Source: Pyrus communis (Eukaryota; Streptophyta; Magnoliopsida; Rosales; Rosaceae). Taken from it: a DNA stretch of 64,000 nucleotides. The position numbers were made by a program, and so were the translations under genes. Under the pieces are notes generated by a model. That model ran no database searches, was not told where the DNA came from, and saw nothing but the letters and a program-made list of their open reading frames with translations. Below, piece after piece: positions 60,926 to 64,000 of the stretch. Every line of letters starts with the position of its first letter. Position 1 is the stretch's first letter. The DNA is taken from positions 5,498,872 to 5,562,871 of the forward strand of contig NC_084807.1 of assembly GCF_963583255.1 (NCBI RefSeq), read 5' to 3'.

Positions 60926-61969
60926 TATTATATATACTAAAACTCAGTTGAAGTCACTTTTCAGCCTTTTTCCTACACAGCACGGTAAATTTACTAATTT
61001 GCCTCTTCGGTCCGCGTGTCAGCCATCGTAGAAGGGAAGTGAACAGGTGAGCGCTCTTCCTCTGCTTCTCTGGAGTTTTCTTTCTCAGAAAACTAAAACG
61101 TTGTTCTCGAGTGTTCTTAGTCACAAACGGAGAAATTCCAAGGTAATCCAGTGTCCTCGAAATCCCTGCATCATCAAAACATCCCTCATCAGAATCTGCA
61201 CTCGGTTTAGCTCCGTTCAAGTTGCTGCTCCGTTGGATGTCATCTTCTCCTCCAGCGTCTCATACTCTCCTTCTCCTGGTATTTTTTTTCATCTCTATTT
61301 TTCCCCAAATCTGACTTCCTTTTTCTATATATATATATATATATATCGGGTTTTTTTTTCATTTTTGAACGATTCTCATAGGTTTTTGCGGTTTAGCTGA
61401 ATAGGGGTAAATCTAGAGCTGCTGCTTCCTAAAAAGCTGATGCGAAGTGAGCTTCTGTTTTCGGTTTCCGTTTTGCTCTCCTTTTTTTTTTTTTATCATA
61501 CAGCACGAAACAGCCAAGGATCGTGCACGAAGTCCCCACCTCAGGTTATCCGTCTTCCGTACCATTTGTCTCTTCCCCAAGGTTCAGTAATTTGTTTATG
61601 CGCTTGCATTTTCTGATTGCTTTATGAAGAAAGATGAGAAATTTTTAAAACAGGGGTTTGTTTTGGAATTAGGATTTTAGTTTGTTTATATAATCTTTGA
61701 GGGTATGTTTGATTGATTGAAAGATAGGGAATAAAATGGAAAATTTGGGGTGAGTTTGTTGTGTTTTGGTTTAGTCTTTGGGGAATGTGGTGGGGTTACT
61801 TCAAAATTGAAATTGAATGGTAGTTTATTGGTATAAATTACGTTACTCTCAGTAATTTTCTATTGTTTTTTACAATGCCTTTTTTATTTTTTGTTCTTTG
61901 TGTTGTTGCTTAGCTTAGATAAAAGATTAAGGCTTTGAATTGAGAGTAAGCTTAATTATTGTTGAGTGT

Positions 61970-62515
61970 TTATTCTATTTGGTGCATTTATGATCTTTGT
62001 GGCTAACGGAACTCCGTCGCCTCTGAATTCGTAGGTGAGTATTGCAAGGTTTTTTCGTTTCTCTGGTATTGATTCAGCGAGTTTGCATGTGGCTGAAAAT
62101 GGTGTTTCAGTTGCTAGGAACAAGACATTTAAAAAGTATATTCAAGAATGCATGGTCGGTTCTTTCTGATGTTACGATTTTGTTATCAATTTAAAAACTG
62201 TGGTTTGTATTTTTTTTAGTATTATTTTGGCATTTTGGTGCAATGGATTCTTTTGTACCTAATTGCAGACCTTTCGTTTGCTCATGATTTAGTAGTCGAC
62301 TGAGTATCCATGCTTATACATACTTTAATCATTTTTTTGGCAACATGTGTTCAACATAGATACCTTTTGGTTTGTTGGTGAGGCATTATGAGTGCTTATC
62401 AGTTATTTACTAAAGGTGGTTTTATAGGAACTACTTGAACTTCTTGGGATGCCTGTCTTAAAAGCAAATGGAGAGGTTTTTGCACTGTGTATGCAGTTAA
62501 ATGACGATGTTGTAT
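61970..62515 (+). pseudogene. GEN1-like (XPG/Rad2 family) nuclease gene fragment
   Basis: Block 1 (about 61970-62154) reads FVANGTPSPLNS, a TAG stop where the family has Gln, then ARFFRFSGIDSASLHVAENG and NKTFKKYIQEC up to a GT donor. Block 2 (62428 to about 62512) reads ELLELLGMPVLKANGE and then FALCMQLND, where the family has the catalytic-site string KANGEAEALCAQLN. This is the XPG-N to XPG-I junction of plant GEN1/SEND1 Holliday-junction nucleases. The glutamates of the GEAEAL core are altered to VFAL, the stop interrupts block 1, and the rest of the gene is absent. A captured pseudogene fragment. Confidence 0.72.
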
Positions 62516-62638
62516 TTCATATGCAAGAAATGATTTCATCAAGTATGTTGTATCTACTATATATGCAAAACAGATTGCTAGCTAATCTTATTCTTATTAA
62601 CTCTTCCCTGTTACCTTTCGATTTCTGTTACGATGCAG

Positions 62639-63063
62639 GCTATTGAATTTGGAGAAAGTTTGCATGCAAACTCTATTTTTCATAATGTTCTTCAGTGAGC
62701 CTTTGAAGTTTGCCTTGGAAGTGTCTTTATATTCTCATTCACTTTGTTTTATTGTTAGGAAATTCTGGGTGGAAAGAATAATACTCAATCAAAATTACAT
62801 TTGATCTACAAGTGGTTGGACTGACATTTTTCTTATACAATGAAGGCGTGAAATATGTGGACAATTACAATTTTTGTTTTCATGTCAAACCAACTTGCTT
62901 CACATATATTATGCCATTGTTGACATGTATTCTTCCGTTGTTTTCAACAGTGCTTTTATGTTGCACCAGGAAAATTCTATTTGAGGATGGGAACCACCTG
63001 TATCGGTTCTTGGATGATGATCCAATTGTATCTCATTCATGGTTCGGACAGTTATCAGAATAG
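62639..63063 (+). pseudogene. DEP/DUF547-type protein gene fragment
   Basis: Block 1 (62639 to about 62698) starts after a CAG acceptor and reads AIEFGESLHANSIFHNVLQ, then stop. Block 2 (about 62970-63050) reads LFEDGNHLYRFLDDDPIV, a string I associate with the end of the DEP domain in plant DEP/glutaredoxin/DUF547 proteins. The two would be neighbouring exons. Frames end within a few codons of each block. Function of the source family is poorly known; family call from memory. Confidence 0.5.
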
Positions 63064-63365
63064 GAAGGGATAACTAAATTGATTTCATGGATTAAAGTAG
63101 GTTGGGTTAATTATGCTTTAGCAGATGCTTTCTTTGACTTAATGTCAATTAATTGACATTTATCATAGGCTCGATGTGCATGAATCTTCTTTTTATTTTT
63201 TCAATTGATGCTTTAGCAGTTTCTATTATCTACTTTTTGGGGGTATAAATCATATCTATAATTTCAAAATACATGTTCTTCATGACAATCTATGGTATTT
63301 ATTAAATAATTCATGTTAGAGTAATTTTTTTTTCCTTTCCCTTCACTGCACTGCAGTCCCGGTGA

Positions 63366-64000
63366 AAAGCACTTGCAGACTTGCAGATGCACTATGCACG
63401 TAAGTAAAACATTTTACTGTCATGTCTTTCTTGGTTAGTGATTTTGGTATAGCTGATGAATGTGAATGTCAATTGTGTGTTTGTGTTCCTGGGTTTATGC
63501 TTAGTGCAATGTATTTTCTATATGTACAATTTCCTCCTTCAGTTTTTACTATTTTTCATTTTTTTGAGTTATGTATACCATCGATGTTGTCATTGTAGCT
63601 TGAGAAGCAGAGCGATATGTAGTGCCAACCTGAGTCACAGTTGAAGTTCATTACAGAGGCCTGACTACAGGTACACCACAAATGACCACATTTTTCTACC
63701 AAGAGTCTATTGCTTTTTCTTATTAAATTTTCTTTATTTTCAAATAGTTGAATATAGGCGAGTACTAACATGGACATATGCTAATTGATATTATTTGCCG
63801 GAGCATGAACATGCCAAGTTCTTTGAGTACTTGCAAGGTATGTCATTTTCTCAAGCTTGAAGAGAGACAATGCATCGTGTTGCTTTGTCCTAATTAATTT
63901 GTGTTTCTGCAGGTGAAGTTGAGTCTGGGTTGGAACGGCTTCATCAATGTGTAGAAAATGAGCTCCAAGTTTACCTCAATGATAAGGAATTTCAATGAGT
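63366..64000 (+). pseudogene. ARIADNE (RBR-type E3 ligase) gene fragment with four stops
   Basis: Four collinear blocks with splice-like borders are seen. 63366-63399 reads KALADLQMHYA. 63599-63670 reads LEKQSDM, stop, CQPESQLKFITEA, stop, LQ. About 63744-63837 reads IVEYRRVLTWTYAN, stop, YYLPEHEHAKFFEYLQ. 63913-63998 reads GEVESGLERLHQCVENELQV and then a TGA. The family is an RBR ubiquitin ligase (ARI7/ARI8 type), and this is the helical Ariadne domain behind the RING2. In-frame stops sit at 63620, 63662, 63786 and 63996, and RQ is missing from HAKRQFF. The upstream RING-IBR-RING exons are not present. A clear pseudogene. Confidence 0.8.

Larger units (their letters stand above)
60926..64000 (+). 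mobile_element. putative Helitron (element C) carrying fragments of at least three genes; runs off the window
   Basis: The left end TTATTATATATACTAAAACTCAG-like sequence resembles the left end of element B (48141), and both are followed by a stretch with AAATT(T)GCC(T)CT. From 61,970 on come exon pieces of a GEN1-like nuclease, a DEP/DUF547 protein and an ARIADNE ligase, all on the plus strand with intron remnants. The ARIADNE intron is shared with element B. A CT-rich, leader-like stretch with splice-like sites lies at 61,020-61,560. The 3' end is beyond the window, so the Helitron call rests on the left-end motif and on the shared cargo. Confidence 0.5.

Noticed and set aside
18733..62515. 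functional cluster of Holliday-junction nucleases (MUS81 and GEN1)
   Set aside because: The GEN1 piece is a captured fragment with a stop and altered active-site region; its closeness to MUS81 is chance.
1..64000. tRNA genes
   Set aside because: Several A/B-box-like pairs were seen, but all sit in degenerate SINE contexts and none folds into a convincing cloverleaf by eye.

Overview
The window looks like nuclear DNA from a dicot plant, most likely Rosaceae and perhaps the apple/pear group. It has AT-rich spacers, many short GT-AG introns, and plant-only gene families (ATL RING-H2, PME/PMEI, PPR, an AIR9-like protein). It also carries SINE and MITE families that I remember from apple-type genomes; that assignment is from memory, not from a search.

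Left part (1-38.3 kb), mostly ordinary genes. A promoter with site II and telo-box motifs drives an unidentified minus-strand transcript at 0.7-1 kb. An intronless ATL-type RING-H2 ubiquitin ligase lies at 2.6-3.7 kb (-). A 19-exon gene at 7.0-16.5 kb (-) encodes a 529-residue coiled-coil protein with an AIR9-like domain. A 12-exon MUS81 gene follows at 18.7-26.7 kb (+), apparently short at its N-terminus and centre. Two tandem pectin methylesterase/inhibitor genes lie at 28.7-34.0 kb (+), then a decayed LETM1-like remnant (-) and an intact 559-residue PPR gene (-).

Middle part (39.5-45 kb). A small five-exon secretory gene (126 aa, DUF4787-like) has a LINE remnant in its last intron. Just after its stop codon sits a chimeric duplication: a 109-bp piece of the second PME gene, a second copy of part of that piece, then 1.45 kb of the PPR gene. 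The joins share short homologies, which suggests replication template switching.

Right part (45-64 kb), an accessory region dominated by Helitron-type rolling-circle transposons carrying broken host gene fragments. Fragments of an inositol-phosphorylceramide synthase gene and a Sec14/CRAL-TRIO gene precede a Helitron 3' end at 48,140. A second Helitron starts directly after it and ends at 54,137. It carries a decayed Rep/helicase with an HUH-like motif, an ARIADNE exon-intron piece and a nested TIR element. Its 3' part and flank are duplicated as a giant inverted repeat (52.63-58.11 kb, arms about 2.3-2.4 kb). A hAT element with a perfect 8-bp target duplication is nested in a Harbinger-like element at 58.4-60.1 kb. 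From about 60.93 kb to the window end, another Helitron-like segment joins pieces of GEN1-like nuclease, DEP/DUF547 and ARIADNE E3 ligase genes, with several in-frame stops.

The intact genes look independent of one another. The coherent story is serial exon capture and rearrangement on the right, next to a replication-repair chimera.
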